Assembly (NCBI RefSeq): GCF_965199065.1
Contig: NZ_CBDAQN010000003.1
Coordinates: 1,426,001 to 1,490,000 of the forward strand
Reading direction: 5' to 3'
DNA from: Acidisoma sp965199065
Lineage (GTDB): Bacteria; Pseudomonadota; Alphaproteobacteria; Acetobacterales; Acetobacteraceae
Length of the DNA stretch: 64,000 nucleotides
In this document: piece by piece, positions 42,571 to 51,445 of the stretch
Numbering within the stretch: the stretch's first letter is position 1
Layout: the number at the start of each line of letters is the position of its first letter
Translations under genes and position numbers: made by a program
The notes under the pieces: model-generated
What the model was told of the DNA's origin: nothing
The model's input: only the letters and a program-made list of their open reading frames with translations
Database searches by the model: none

Positions 42571-44267
42571 GCCGCATCGCCCAGAAGGCTGTCCGCAGCC
42601 TTTCGGGCGGCCTCCGTCACCTGTTCGCCCGCCAGCATCCGCGCCACCTCCTCCCGCCGCGCCTGACCCGTGAGCGGCTCCACGCGCGTCACCCCGCGCC
42701 CATCGTGCAAACCCTTGGCGACCCGGAAATGCGCCTGTCCGCGCGCCGCGACCTGCGGGCTGTGCGTCACCGTCAACAGCTGGATGTCCTGCGCCAGCCG
42801 CGCCAGCCTCTCGCCCACAGCCGCGGCCGTCGCGCCGCCAATCCCGGAATCGACCTCGTCGAAGATGAGCGTGCCGACCGAGGAGCCCCGGCTCAGCACC
42901 AGCTTCAGGGCCAGCATGAGGCGCGACAACTCGCCGCCCGAGGCGATCTTCTCGATCGGCCCCGGCGTCTGGCCTGGATTGGTGGCGATGAGGAAACGCA
43001 CCGCCTCCACCCCGCGCGCCCCCCAGCCGACTTCGGCCAGCGGCACCGTCTCGACCACGAAGCGCGTCTTCTCGAGCCGCAGCGGCGGCAGCTCGGCCAT
43101 GATGGCTTTCTCCAGCCGCCCCGCCGCCTGCGTCCGTGCCTCGGTCAGTGTCTGCGCCGCAGCGATGAAGGCCGTTCGCGCGGCCACCACCGCGGCCTCC
43201 AGTTCCGCCAGCCCCGCCGTCCCGGTGTCGAGCGCCGCCAGCCGGGCCGCCAGGCTATCGCGCAGCGCCGGCAGTTCGGCCACCGGCACGCCGTGCTTGC
43301 GCGCCGCCGCCCGGAGGGCGAACAGCCGCTCCTCCGCCCGCTCGAGATCGCGTGGATCGGCCTCGGCCTCCTGCGCCAGACGGGAAAGCAGCGTCTCCGC
43401 CTCGGCCAGAGCCTCCTCGGCGCGCTCGATCGCTGCCATCGCGGGCGCGAGCGGGCTGTCGGACTCGTCCTCGGCGGCGGTCCCGCTCGGGATGAGCCTC
43501 TGCAGGCTCCGCGCGGCCGAGCGGAGCGCCGCCCCAGGTCCGGGGTTACGGCGCTCGCGCGGGGCGATTTCGGAAAGCGCCGCGGCGATGCCCTCGGCGC
43601 GCCGCACGCCCTGTTGCATGGCATGCCGGGCCTGGGCGAGTTGCTCCTCCTCGCCCGGCTGCGGCTTCAGATCCGACAGTTCGCCGACTGCATGGCGCAG
43701 CCATTCCTCGTCGCGCTGCGCCTCGGCCATGGCGCGGCGGGCGGCATCGAGGGCTGCCAGCCGCTCGCGCCACGCGGCCCATGCGGTCGACACCGCGCCT
43801 GTGATGGCAGACGCCACGCCGAAACCATCCAGCAGGGGACCATGAGCGGCGGGGTCGGCCAGCCCGATCTGGTCGTGCTGCCCCTGCACCTCGACCAGCA
43901 AACCGGCGAGACGCCGCAGAAGCCCGGCGCTCACCGGCTGGTCGTTGACGAAGGCGCGCGACCGCCCGTCCCGGTTGACCAGACGGCGGATGACGATTTC
44001 GCCCTCGGCCTCCAACCCCTGCTCGGCAAGAAGCGCGAAAGCGGGGTGGGTCAGCGGCGGCGTGAAGAACGCGCTGACGGCGGCCTGTTCCTGGCCCGCG
44101 CGGACGAGGCCGCTGTCGGCGCGGTCCCCCAGCGCCAGCCCCAGGCTGTCGAGCAGAATGGATTTGCCGGCGCCGGTTTCGCCGGTGAGGACCGTCAGCC
44201 CCTCGCCGAAGCTGAGGTCCAGCCGGTCGATGAGAACCACGTCCCGGATGGAAAGCGCGCTGAGCAT
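42567..44267 (-). CDS. recN: DNA repair protein RecN
   Basis: RecN is an SMC-like ATPase for double-strand break repair. The N-terminal Walker A LTGETGAGKSILLDSLGLALG is preceded by LSIRDVVLIDRL; a long coiled-coil region with many Arg, Glu and Ala follows, and the C-terminal half has ASGGELSRLMLALK and LIFDEVDSGIGG. The 566 residues start at ATG 44267, preceded by GGGAGGGG. The gene overlaps ligA downstream and follows bamD by 28 bases. SOS control is expected, but I see no obvious LexA box. Confidence 0.97.
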   Translation of the reverse strand: MLSALSIRDVVLIDRLDLSFGEGLTVLTGETGAGKSILLDSLGLALGDRADSGLVRAGQEQAAVSAFFTPPLTHPAFALLAEQGLEAEGEIVIRRLVNRDGRSRAFVNDQPVSAGLLRRLAGLLVEVQGQHDQIGLADPAAHGPLLDGFGVASAITGAVSTAWAAWRERLAALDAARRAMAEAQRDEEWLRHAVGELSDLKPQPGEEEQLAQARHAMQQGVRRAEGIAAALSEIAPRERRNPGPGAALRSAARSLQRLIPSGTAAEDESDSPLAPAMAAIERAEEALAEAETLLSRLAQEAEADPRDLERAEERLFALRAAARKHGVPVAELPALRDSLAARLAALDTGTAGLAELEAAVVAARTAFIAAAQTLTEARTQAAGRLEKAIMAELPPLRLEKTRFVVETVPLAEVGWGARGVEAVRFLIATNPGQTPGPIEKIASGGELSRLMLALKLVLSRGSSVGTLIFDEVDSGIGGATAAAVGERLARLAQDIQLLTVTHSPQVAARGQAHFRVAKGLHDGRGVTRVEPLTGQARREEVARMLAGEQVTEAARKAADSLLGDAA

Positions 44268-44295
44268 GGCGCCCCTCCCAGCGTCCGGTTCAGAT

Positions 44296-45225
44296 TTAGA
44301 ACAGCCAGCCGAAGAAGCCGCCGGATGACTTGGGCGGCGGGGTCGCCGGACCGGCCGGCACGGTGCCGGTATCCGGCGTCGTGTCGGCGTCCGACGCAAG
44401 CGCGTTGGCGCCGCCGGTCTGCCGGTCGATGATGCCCTGGCTCGACAGCTTGGAATAGGCGTCCCGATACCAGACATTGCCCGGATAGTTATAGGCGAGC
44501 ACCGCAGCGGTCCGCCGCGCCTCATCCGTCAGGCCCAGCTTCAGGTAGATCTCGGTCAGGCGCTCCAGCGCCTCGGCGACGTGGTTGGTGGTCTGGTAAT
44601 CGTTGATCACCGTCTGGTAGCGCCCGATGGCGGCCGCGTAGAGGTGCTGCTTCTCATAGAACCGGCCGATGACCATCTCGTGCCCGGCCAGCTGATCCTG
44701 GCAGAGGTCGATCTTCAGCTGAGCATCGCGGGCATAGGCGCTGTCTGGGAAGCGGTTCACCACCTCCTGCAAGGCGCCGATCGCGTCATGCGTCGTCGCC
44801 TGGTCACGCTGCACGTCTGAGATCTGCTCGTAGTAGCAAAGCGACCGCAGGTAGTAGGCGTAGGCGATGTCGCGATCCGCCGGATGCAGGTCGATGTAGC
44901 GGTTGAGCGCGCTGATCGCGTCCGTGTAATGGCTGCGCAGATACTCCGTGTAGCCATGCATCAGCTGGGCGTTCGTGGCCCACGGCGAATACGGCGTGTT
45001 CTGCTCGATGTCGTTGAAGTCGTTGACCGCGCCCTGATAGTCCTGCTTTTGAACCGCATTGATGCCGTTGTTGTAGACGACTTCAGGCGGCAGCGTGGCG
45101 TTCCGCTGCTGAATCTGGGCAGCGGTCGGACCGGAGTTAAAGAACCCGCAGCCGGTCAGCGTCGGCGCGAGAATGAGGGCCACGGGCAGAAGCCGGACTT
45201 TGAGAAGCGGGCGATGCTTGGACAT
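44296..45225 (-). CDS. bamD: Outer membrane assembly lipoprotein BamD
   Basis: BamD is the essential lipoprotein of the BAM complex that inserts outer-membrane beta-barrels. The signal and lipobox are clear: LLPVALILAPTLTGCGFF with Cys26 lipidated. Tetratricopeptide repeats cover most of the 309 residues (YNNGINAVQKQDY, AYYLRSLCYYEQI, IGRFYEKQHLY). The C-terminal part is a low-complexity Thr-Pro-Gly tail. An older name is comL. It is upstream of recN and ligA; lpxC, which often precedes bamD in alphaproteobacteria, is not adjacent here. Confidence 0.94.
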   Translation of the reverse strand: MSKHRPLLKVRLLPVALILAPTLTGCGFFNSGPTAAQIQQRNATLPPEVVYNNGINAVQKQDYQGAVNDFNDIEQNTPYSPWATNAQLMHGYTEYLRSHYTDAISALNRYIDLHPADRDIAYAYYLRSLCYYEQISDVQRDQATTHDAIGALQEVVNRFPDSAYARDAQLKIDLCQDQLAGHEMVIGRFYEKQHLYAAAIGRYQTVINDYQTTNHVAEALERLTEIYLKLGLTDEARRTAAVLAYNYPGNVWYRDAYSKLSSQGIIDRQTGGANALASDADTTPDTGTVPAGPATPPPKSSGGFFGWLF

Positions 45226-45229
45226 TGTC

Positions 45230-45255
45230 CGCGGCTTATACCAAAACGAGCCGCG
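45230..45255 (-). promoter_or_regulatory. Hairpin and -10-like element before bamD
   Basis: A perfect 7-bp inverted repeat (CGCGGCT / AGCCGCG, 12-base loop) lies between the adenosyltransferase gene and bamD. On the minus strand its loop contains TGGTATAAG, which fits an extended -10 element and would start a transcript only a few bases before the bamD ATG. It could instead act as a terminator of the upstream gene. I cannot decide between these. Confidence 0.3.
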
Positions 45256-45279
45256 CGCGAAGTCCCGAGAGCCGCGCTG

Positions 45280-45864
45280 TTACCGTGAACCGCCGGGAAC
45301 CCACAACACCTCCTGACCCGAGCCGACGTTCAACACGCGGCTGAGGACGAAAAGATGGTCCGAAAGGCGGTTGAGCAGGAGCAGAGCGCGCGGATTGACC
45401 GCCTCCGAGGCCGCCAGGGCCACCGCAAGCCGTTCGGCTCTGCGAACGATCGTGCGCGCCAGGTGAGCATAGGCCGCGCCCGGCGTGCCGCCCGGCAGGA
45501 TGAAGCTCGTCAACGGCGGCAGGCTCTCGTTCATCAGCACGATCTCGGCGTCGAGCCGCACTATAGCGGCCTCCCCGACCCGCAGGCGGGGCCGGGCGCC
45601 CGGCTCGTCCTCCTCCGGGGCAGGTGGAGCGCACAGGTCGGCTCCGAGGTCGAACAGATCGTTCTGGATGCGGGCGAGCATCGCATCCTCAACCGGCCGA
45701 TCGCGCGTGTGCAGCCGCAGCATGCCGATGACCGCGTTGGCCTCGTCGACCGTGCCGAAAGTTTCCACCCGCAGGGCGTCCTTGCGCACCCGCTCGCCGG
45801 TGCCGAGCGAGGTCATGCCGCCATCGCCGCCGCGCGTCACCACCCGGTCGATCCGCACTGTCAT
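45280..45864 (-). CDS. pduO: PduO-type cob(I)alamin adenosyltransferase
   Basis: This enzyme adenosylates cob(I)alamin to make coenzyme B12. The 194-residue protein is all-helical like PduO/MMAB. TRGGDGGMTSLGTG near residue 10 is the ATP-binding loop (family TRTGDxGxT), VDEANAVIGMLR follows, and the ARTIVRRAERLAV and NRLSDHLFVLSR helices carry the cobalamin-site residues. It is divergent from zapE and sits 54 bases upstream of bamD. It is not homologous to BtuR/CobO, though both names are sometimes applied. Confidence 0.93.
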   Translation of the reverse strand: MTVRIDRVVTRGGDGGMTSLGTGERVRKDALRVETFGTVDEANAVIGMLRLHTRDRPVEDAMLARIQNDLFDLGADLCAPPAPEEDEPGARPRLRVGEAAIVRLDAEIVLMNESLPPLTSFILPGGTPGAAYAHLARTIVRRAERLAVALAASEAVNPRALLLLNRLSDHLFVLSRVLNVGSGQEVLWVPGGSR

Positions 45865-46030
45865 GATCTCTCACCCTGCACTTGCGCCGGTTCTGGCGCG
45901 CGTCGGCTTCGATAGCCCGCACCTGCCCCGAAGTCACGGGCAGAGCCTCGGCGCCCCTCTATCCATGCAAGCAAGTTCAGCCAAAAGGTCCATTGCCTGG
46001 TAACTCCCTCGGCATTATGTGCACTGCAAC

Positions 46031-47209
46031 ATGGATATGGCAGTTCCCGTTGAGTCGGTGCTGAGCGGTGCCCCTAAGGGGTCTGGGCCGCTGGCCGTCT
46101 ATCGCCATGCCGTTGCCAGCCAGCGGCTGCTCTCCGATCCGGCTCAGGCGGTCGCCGCCGAGCGCCTGCAATCGCTATGGCAGAAACTACGGCATTACGA
46201 TCCGCCGGCGCGGCTGGCGCGCAAGACGCTTGTCGGGCGCTTCCTGCGCCGCAAGCCGGTGGATGAGGCCCCCGCCTCGCATCTGCACGGGCTCTACCTC
46301 GTCGGCGAGGTCGGACGTGGCAAGTCCATGCTGATGGACATGTTCTTCGAGACCGCCGAGGTCCCTCGCCGGCGCCGCATCCACTTCCATGCCTTCATGC
46401 AGGAGACGCACCGGCGGATATTCGCGTGGAGAGAGTCGAATCACGACGGCCACGACCCTATCCCGCCGCTCGCCGACCAGATCGCCGAGGAAGCCATCCT
46501 CCTCTGCTTCGACGAGTTCCAGATCAACGACATCGCCGACGCCATGATCCTCGGGCGGCTGTTCGAGGCGCTGTTCGAACGCGGTGTCATCGTTGTCGCC
46601 ACCTCCAACACGGCGCCCGATGACCTCTTTCGCGGGCAGCCCGGCCGTGATGCCTTCCTGCCCTTCATCGCCATCCTCAAGCAGAACCTGGACGTGCTGG
46701 TGCTGGAGGCGGCGCAGGACTACCGCCGCTCTCGCCCGGACACCGAGGATACCTGGCATGTGCCGCTGGGCGCCGAGGCGCGGACAGCGCTCGACGAGGC
46801 CTTCGCGCAGATGACTGAAGGCGAGGCGGTGGCGCCGGTCTCCCTGCAGGTCATGGGGCGCACGCTGCCCGTGGTGCAGGCGTCGCACGGCGTGGCGCGC
46901 TTCAGCTTCAACGATCTTTGCGCCCGAAATCTGGGCGCGGGCGATTACCTCGCCATCGCCACGCACTTCCATGCGGTCGTGCTGGACGATGTGCCGCGCC
47001 TGACGCCCGACAACCACAATGAAGCCCGCCGGTTCATCAACCTGATCGACAACCTGTACGATCACCGGGTGAAGCTGGTGGCCTCGGCCGCCGCGATGCC
47101 GGACCAGCTCTACGCGGAGGGCGACGGCGCGAAAGCCTTCGAGCGGACGGCGTCACGCCTCATGGAGATGCGGACCGAGGGCTACTTCGAGCTGCCGCAT
47201 CTGACGTAG
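46031..47209 (+). CDS. zapE: Cell division protein ZapE (AFG1-like ATPase)
   Basis: ZapE is an AFG1-family P-loop ATPase acting at the Z-ring or, in the mitochondrial relative, in protein quality control. GLYLVGEVGRGKSMLMDMFF is the Walker A segment near residue 96, and LLCFDEFQINDIADAMIL is Walker B with the typical FQIND. VATSNTAPDDLF is the sensor region. The 392 residues from ATG 46031 begin before GPLAVYRHAVAS; GTG 46019 and ATG 46037 are alternatives, none with a good ribosome site. It is divergent from pduO. Confidence 0.93.
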   Translation: MDMAVPVESVLSGAPKGSGPLAVYRHAVASQRLLSDPAQAVAAERLQSLWQKLRHYDPPARLARKTLVGRFLRRKPVDEAPASHLHGLYLVGEVGRGKSMLMDMFFETAEVPRRRRIHFHAFMQETHRRIFAWRESNHDGHDPIPPLADQIAEEAILLCFDEFQINDIADAMILGRLFEALFERGVIVVATSNTAPDDLFRGQPGRDAFLPFIAILKQNLDVLVLEAAQDYRRSRPDTEDTWHVPLGAEARTALDEAFAQMTEGEAVAPVSLQVMGRTLPVVQASHGVARFSFNDLCARNLGAGDYLAIATHFHAVVLDDVPRLTPDNHNEARRFINLIDNLYDHRVKLVASAAAMPDQLYAEGDGAKAFERTASRLMEMRTEGYFELPHLT

Positions 47210-47225
47210 AAGGCAAGGTTCCGGA

Positions 47226-48326
47226 TCAGGCCTGAACCCCGGTTAAAACGCGCGCGTTCTTGTATTTCCGAACCGCGCCCCGGTTACGCAGCCCCGCCGT
47301 CGGCACGAGGTTGCCCAAAAACATCTTGGTCGCCGCCGACCACGAGAACCCCTCGGCGAAGCGCCGGCACAGCGCGCGATCGACCGTCAGCGCCGCCAGG
47401 GCCGCCGTCCGCAGGTCTTCATCCAATCCACCGACAGGCGGTGACGCCGCGCCCAGAACGTCGCGCGGACCCGTGACCGGATAGGCCGCGACCGGCGTGC
47501 CGCACGCCAAGGCCTCCAGCATGACGAGCCCGAAGGTGTCGGTGCGGCTTGGGAAAACGAGCACGTCGGCAGAGGCGTAGGCGCGCGTCAGCGCCTCCCC
47601 GGACAGCATCCCGGTGAAGCTGACATCGGGGTAGTTGCGTTCAAGGTGCGCGCGGTCGGGGCCATCACCCACAACCAGTTTGGAGCCGGGCAAGTCGAGG
47701 TTGAGGAACGCCTCGATGTTCTTCTCGACCGCGAGCCGGCCCGCATAAAGGAAGACCGGCCGGGGTTGCCCGCTCGGCTCGTCCCGCAGGCCCGGGTGAA
47801 ACCCGGCCGTGTCGACGCCCCGCGTCCAAAGACAAACATTGGCAAAACCGCGCGCGGTGAGTTCCCCGATAAGGCTCGGCGTCGGCGCCATGACGGCAGA
47901 GGCCGAACGATGGAAGGACCGCATCCAGCGGTAGACGAGGCGTTCGGTCAGGGCGCGCGGGAAAGGCAGCCGTGCCGCGACATACTCCGGGAAGCGGGTA
48001 TGGAAGCTGGTCGTGAAGGCCAGCCGCTGCCGCATGGCCCAGCGCCGGGCCGACAGGCCGAGCGGGCCCTCGGTCGCGATATGCAGCGCGTCCGGCTTGA
48101 AGTCCCGCAGCATGCGGTGAAGGCCGCGCTTCGGCCACAGCGCCAGCCGGATCTCGGGGTAGAAGGGGCAGGGCAGCGTGCTGAAGCGGTCGGGGCCGAA
48201 AATCTCGACCTCGATCCCCTGGGCGCGCATTTCCCGGACCAGCTGGCCGAGGCTGCGGACAACTCCGTTGATCTGAGGATGCCAGGCATCCGAGACGATC
48301 GCGACGCGTTCGGGCCAGCCGGTCAT
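47226..48326 (-). CDS. Group 1 glycosyltransferase (GT4)
   Basis: This GT-B enzyme of 366 residues is similar to GT4 lipid glycosyl- or mannosyltransferases. The N-terminal SDAWHPQINGVVRSL is the typical acceptor-domain start. The C-terminal donor domain contains YAGRLAVEKNIEAFL, VVGDGPDRAHLE and the FPSRTDTFGLVMLEALACGTPV block with the E-x7-E residues. Its ATG overlaps the stop of the LpxH-like gene (ATGA), so the two are coupled. It probably sugars a diacylglycerol or similar lipid; substrates are not shown by sequence. Confidence 0.9.
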   Translation of the reverse strand: MTGWPERVAIVSDAWHPQINGVVRSLGQLVREMRAQGIEVEIFGPDRFSTLPCPFYPEIRLALWPKRGLHRMLRDFKPDALHIATEGPLGLSARRWAMRQRLAFTTSFHTRFPEYVAARLPFPRALTERLVYRWMRSFHRSASAVMAPTPSLIGELTARGFANVCLWTRGVDTAGFHPGLRDEPSGQPRPVFLYAGRLAVEKNIEAFLNLDLPGSKLVVGDGPDRAHLERNYPDVSFTGMLSGEALTRAYASADVLVFPSRTDTFGLVMLEALACGTPVAAYPVTGPRDVLGAASPPVGGLDEDLRTAALAALTVDRALCRRFAEGFSWSAATKMFLGNLVPTAGLRNRGAVRKYKNARVLTGVQA

Positions 48327-49225
48327 GCGGGAACCGCCGCCTCGTCTGCCACAGGGGCGTCGGCCGGAGCCGCCTCGCGCCCCGGCGGAACCACCGGCAC
48401 CCGCGCCCGGATCGCCGTCGGCCAGTCGATGAGTTCGAACCGGCCATCATGATGCTCCACCAGCGCCGAGCATGTCTCCACCCAGTCGCCGGTATTGAAA
48501 TAGCGCGTCGTCCCGATCATCCGCATCTCGGCATGATGGATATGGCCGCAGACCACACCGTCCATCTCGCGGCTCTTCGCTTCCTGGGCGAGTGCCACCT
48601 CGAAGCTGTCGATGAACTTCACCGCCTCCTTGACCTGGCGCTTCAGCCAGGCCGAGAGCGACCAGTAGGGGTAGCCGAGGTGCCGGCGCCCCCAGTTGAA
48701 CCAGCGGTTCAGCACCAGCGCGGCGGTATAGGCGTGGTCGCCGAGATGGGCGAGGAACGCAGCGTAGCGAACGACGCTGTCAAAGGCGTCGCCGTGGATG
48801 ACCAGCAGCTTCTGGCCGTCGGCGGTGACGTGGACGGCCTCCTCGGCCAGGCGGACACCCGCGATCTCAAGCCCGATGGGTAGCCAGTCGCGCAGCATCT
48901 CGTCGTGGTTTCCGGGGATATAGATGACCTCCGTGCCGTGGCGGGCGTGGCGGAGGATGGTGCGGAGCACCGCGTCATGATGCCGGTCCCAGAACCAGGA
49001 ACGTTTCAATCGCCAGCCGTCGATGATGTCGCCGACGAGATACATCGTTTCGCAACTTGCGTCCGCGAGGAAGGCCGCAAGCATTTCCGCCTTGCTGCCT
49101 TTGGTGCCAAGATGCACGTCGGAGATGAAGACAGCGCGATATCTGGCCGGCTCAAACCCTTGGGGGCTGTGACCGGCTGCCAGGCCGGCTGCCAAACCGG
49201 CGAGGTTGTACGGCATGTTGTTCAT
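48323..49225 (-). CDS. Metallophosphoesterase, LpxH-like (UDP-diacylglucosamine hydrolase family)
   Basis: This calcineurin-like phosphoesterase of 300 residues resembles UDP-2,3-diacylglucosamine hydrolases. Metal-site motifs are ISDVHLGTKG, VGDIIDGW, IPGNHDEML, VIHGDAFD and CGHIHHAEM. The start ATG 49225 is preferred; a TTG at 49255 is weaker. The C-terminal tail is Pro/Ala rich. Alphaproteobacteria normally use LpxI in lipid A synthesis, and this family commonly sits with a GT4, as here, so its real substrate may be another lipid phosphate. It ends inside the glycosyltransferase start. Confidence 0.88.
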   Translation of the reverse strand: MNNMPYNLAGLAAGLAAGHSPQGFEPARYRAVFISDVHLGTKGSKAEMLAAFLADASCETMYLVGDIIDGWRLKRSWFWDRHHDAVLRTILRHARHGTEVIYIPGNHDEMLRDWLPIGLEIAGVRLAEEAVHVTADGQKLLVIHGDAFDSVVRYAAFLAHLGDHAYTAALVLNRWFNWGRRHLGYPYWSLSAWLKRQVKEAVKFIDSFEVALAQEAKSREMDGVVCGHIHHAEMRMIGTTRYFNTGDWVETCSALVEHHDGRFELIDWPTAIRARVPVVPPGREAAPADAPVADEAAVPA

Positions 49226-49460
49226 GATGCGCGACTCGCATAGGGGTGAGCACAATCATGCATCCGACTATGCCGTGCTGGGCGCACATCCCAGTGACAC
49301 TTGGATGAATCGCGTGTCATGTTGCGTGCCAGACCTGCATCGGAAGCGCATCCGTGCATTCTCACTCTGGCCGTTCACCATCAGCCACCCTACGTGGTAG
49401 GTCGTCGGCCGTAGCCAACCATAGCGCCTGTGCCCTAGGTCTCAAGGATAATCGCCGCTC

Positions 49461-49643
49461 ATGGCGCACCAGACTTTCCTGTTCATCGAGCCCGGCGCGC
49501 GGGTCCGCAACCCCGCCTCTCCCGACTGGGGCGTGGGTCAGGTGCAGTCCGTCATCGGCGACCGCATTACCGTGAACTTCGAGGATGCGGGCAAGGTGCT
49601 GATCAATGCCCACGTCGTCGCCCTCGAACTGGTGGACGATTGA
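49461..49643 (+). CDS. DUF3553 small protein (Tudor-like fold)
   Basis: This is a 60-residue stand-alone DUF3553 protein. FIEPGARVRNPASPDWGVGQ and GDRITVNFEDAGKVLIN resemble the small beta-barrel at the C-terminus of UvrD/PcrA helicases and of CarD-like proteins, which bind RNA polymerase. AAGGA precedes ATG 49461. Its stop overlaps the moaA start (TGATG), so the two genes are coupled. No function is established for the stand-alone form; polymerase or helicase binding is a guess from the fold. Confidence 0.85.
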   Translation: MAHQTFLFIEPGARVRNPASPDWGVGQVQSVIGDRITVNFEDAGKVLINAHVVALELVDD

Positions 49644-50668
49644 TGCCTTCCGAACACAAACCGCTGATCGATCCTTTCGGGCGCGCAATCTCCTATCTGC
49701 GCGTCTCAGTCACCGATCGCTGTGACCTACGCTGCGTCTATTGCATGCAGGAGAACATGGTCTTCCTGCCGCGCGATGAACTCCTGACCTTCGAGGAGCT
49801 GGAGCGGCTGGGCCGCATCTTCATCCGGCTGGGCACGAAGAAGCTCCGCATCACCGGCGGGGAACCGCTGGTGCGCCGCGATGTCATGCGGCTGATCGAC
49901 ACGCTCGGACAGGAACTCGGGGCGAACGGTCTCGCGGAACTGACGCTCACCACCAACGGCAGCCAACTGACCCGCCACGCTGCCGGCTTGGCCGCGGCCG
50001 GGGTGCGCCGGATCAATGTGAGCCTCGACACGCTGGATGCCGACAGGTTCCGGGCCGTGACGCGCGGCGGGCGGCTCCAGCAGACGCTGGACGGGCTGGA
50101 GGCCGCCCGCGCCGCGGGCCTGCGCGTCAAGATCAACACGGTGGCGCTGAGGGACGTGAACGAGGATGAGTTCGACGATCTCATCGCGTGGTGCGGCCGC
50201 CAGGGCTTCGACCTCTGCCTGATCGAGACGATGCCGCTAGGCGAAACCGGCGAGGATCGGGTCAACCAGTATCTGCCGCTGTCGCTCGTGCGGGCAAGGT
50301 TGCAGCACCGCTGGACACTGGCGCGCGATGACACGCCCGGCCTGGAGGGCGTCGCCCCCGGTCCCGCGCGCTACTGGCGGGTGGCGGAAACCGGTCAGCG
50401 GATCGGGTTCATCACGCCGCTAACGGAGCATTTCTGCGACAGCTGCAACCGGGTGCGGCTGACCTGCACGGGCACGCTGTTCCTCTGCCTGGGCCAGGAC
50501 GATCAGGCGGACCTACGGACCCCGCTGCGGGACGGTGCCACGGACGTGGAGATGGAGGCGATCATCCGGGCGGCCGTCGCACGGAAGCCCAAGGCGCATG
50601 ACTTCATCATCGACCGCGAGCAGCCGACAACGAAAATCGCCCGTCACATGAGCATGACGGGCGGCTGA
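49643..50668 (+). CDS. moaA: GTP 3',8-cyclase MoaA (radical SAM)
   Basis: MoaA converts GTP to 3',8-cyclo-7,8-dihydro-GTP, the first molybdopterin step. The radical-SAM cluster motif is CDLRCVYC near residue 24; the second cluster ligands are CDSCNRVRLTC-TGTLFLC near 270. KLRITGGEPL and the C-terminal MSMTGG, needed for activity, are present. The 341-residue protein starts at ATG 49643, overlapping the DUF3553 stop. MoaC and other Mo-cofactor genes are not in the window. It is convergent with rpmB. Confidence 0.97.
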   Translation: MPSEHKPLIDPFGRAISYLRVSVTDRCDLRCVYCMQENMVFLPRDELLTFEELERLGRIFIRLGTKKLRITGGEPLVRRDVMRLIDTLGQELGANGLAELTLTTNGSQLTRHAAGLAAAGVRRINVSLDTLDADRFRAVTRGGRLQQTLDGLEAARAAGLRVKINTVALRDVNEDEFDDLIAWCGRQGFDLCLIETMPLGETGEDRVNQYLPLSLVRARLQHRWTLARDDTPGLEGVAPGPARYWRVAETGQRIGFITPLTEHFCDSCNRVRLTCTGTLFLCLGQDDQADLRTPLRDGATDVEMEAIIRAAVARKPKAHDFIIDREQPTTKIARHMSMTGG

Positions 50669-50709
50669 CGGTCGATTGTCCGGCGCGCCTCAAGGAGAGG
50701 CACCAGCAG

Positions 50710-51015
50710 CTAGGCGGAGGTTGAGGTGCTCTTGCGGGCCTGGGCGCGCAGGATGCGACGCTTCATGGCCTTCGCCTCGGGCGGTAGCTGGCTCGCCGCC
50801 GTGTTCAGCAGAAAGCTGTCGATGCCGCCATTGTGCTCGATCGTGCGGAGACCGCGCGTCGTCACGCGGAGCGTGATCGGCGCCCCGAGAATTTCGGACA
50901 TCACCGAGGCGTCCTGCATGTTCGGCAGGAAGCGGCGGCGGGTCTTGTTATTGGCGTGGCTGACATTGTTGCCAGACTGCACGCCCTTGCCGGTGATCTC
51001 GCAGCGACGGGACAT
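50710..51015 (-). CDS. rpmB: 50S ribosomal protein L28
   Basis: This ribosomal protein of 101 residues begins SRRCEITGKGVQSGNNVSHA and continues NNKTRRRFLPN, the characteristic L28 start. Basic residues are frequent throughout, and the C-terminal extension (AMKRRILRAQARK) is typical of alphaproteobacteria. ATG 51015 follows GAGG at 7 bases. The zinc-site cysteines of some L28 forms are absent. It lies downstream of a small unknown gene on the same strand and converges with moaA. Confidence 0.97.
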   Translation of the reverse strand: MSRRCEITGKGVQSGNNVSHANNKTRRRFLPNMQDASVMSEILGAPITLRVTTRGLRTIEHNGGIDSFLLNTAASQLPPEAKAMKRRILRAQARKSTSTSA

Positions 51016-51144
51016 AGGAAACCTCGAAAACGTCAAACGGGTCATGCCGCGCGAAGAAAAGGGGTGCGGCGTCCCGACGGAGGCGGGCTTATGGCCAATG
51101 CCGCCCCGCGCGTCAAGCTCGGCAACCGGGTCGCAGGGGTGTGG

Positions 51145-51423
51145 TCAGGCGTGGCCCTGCGCCGGAGGCTCGGCGAGAGAGGCCATCTCGCCGGACTCGA
51201 CGCTCGCCCGCGCCTGATCGAGCACCGCGAGGACGGCGTCAGGACCCAGGTGCATCGTGAGCATGCCCATTGCCCCGCCTAGCAGCGCCGAAGCGATCGC
51301 CACCGGATCGAGGCTTTGCTTCGTCATGTAATCGATCGCCTGATCGACCACCGCGCCCGCGTGCCGCAGATCGGGGGAGGCGTTTTCAATGCCGGGAAGG
51401 TCGGACGGGTCCTCGGGGGTCAT
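51145..51423 (-). CDS. Small hypothetical protein (92 residues)
   Basis: This protein has no family I can name. It starts at ATG 51423, preceded by AAAGGAT, and is acidic with an alanine-rich central helix (ASALLGGAMGMLTMHLGP) followed by AVLDQARASVESGEM. A short helical bundle is likely, with one possibly amphipathic or membrane-associated helix. It is 22 bases from the ABC transporter stop upstream and 129 bases ahead of rpmB, so it may ride on the ABC transcript. Confidence 0.7.
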   Translation of the reverse strand: MTPEDPSDLPGIENASPDLRHAGAVVDQAIDYMTKQSLDPVAIASALLGGAMGMLTMHLGPDAVLAVLDQARASVESGEMASLAEPPAQGHA

Positions 51424-51445
51424 GCGCGCTATCCTTTGTCGGGGG

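Noticed and set aside
40474..42666. 730-codon open frame opposite ligA
   Set aside because: Mirror frame of ligA; ligA has all its motifs and this frame has none.
45865..46030. Possible small gene between pduO and zapE
   Set aside because: No frame longer than a few codons with protein-like sequence; likely only promoters.
49226..49460. Possible RNA gene or small gene before DUF3553
   Set aside because: No tRNA-like arms, no strong hairpin and no coherent frame; likely the divergent promoter region.
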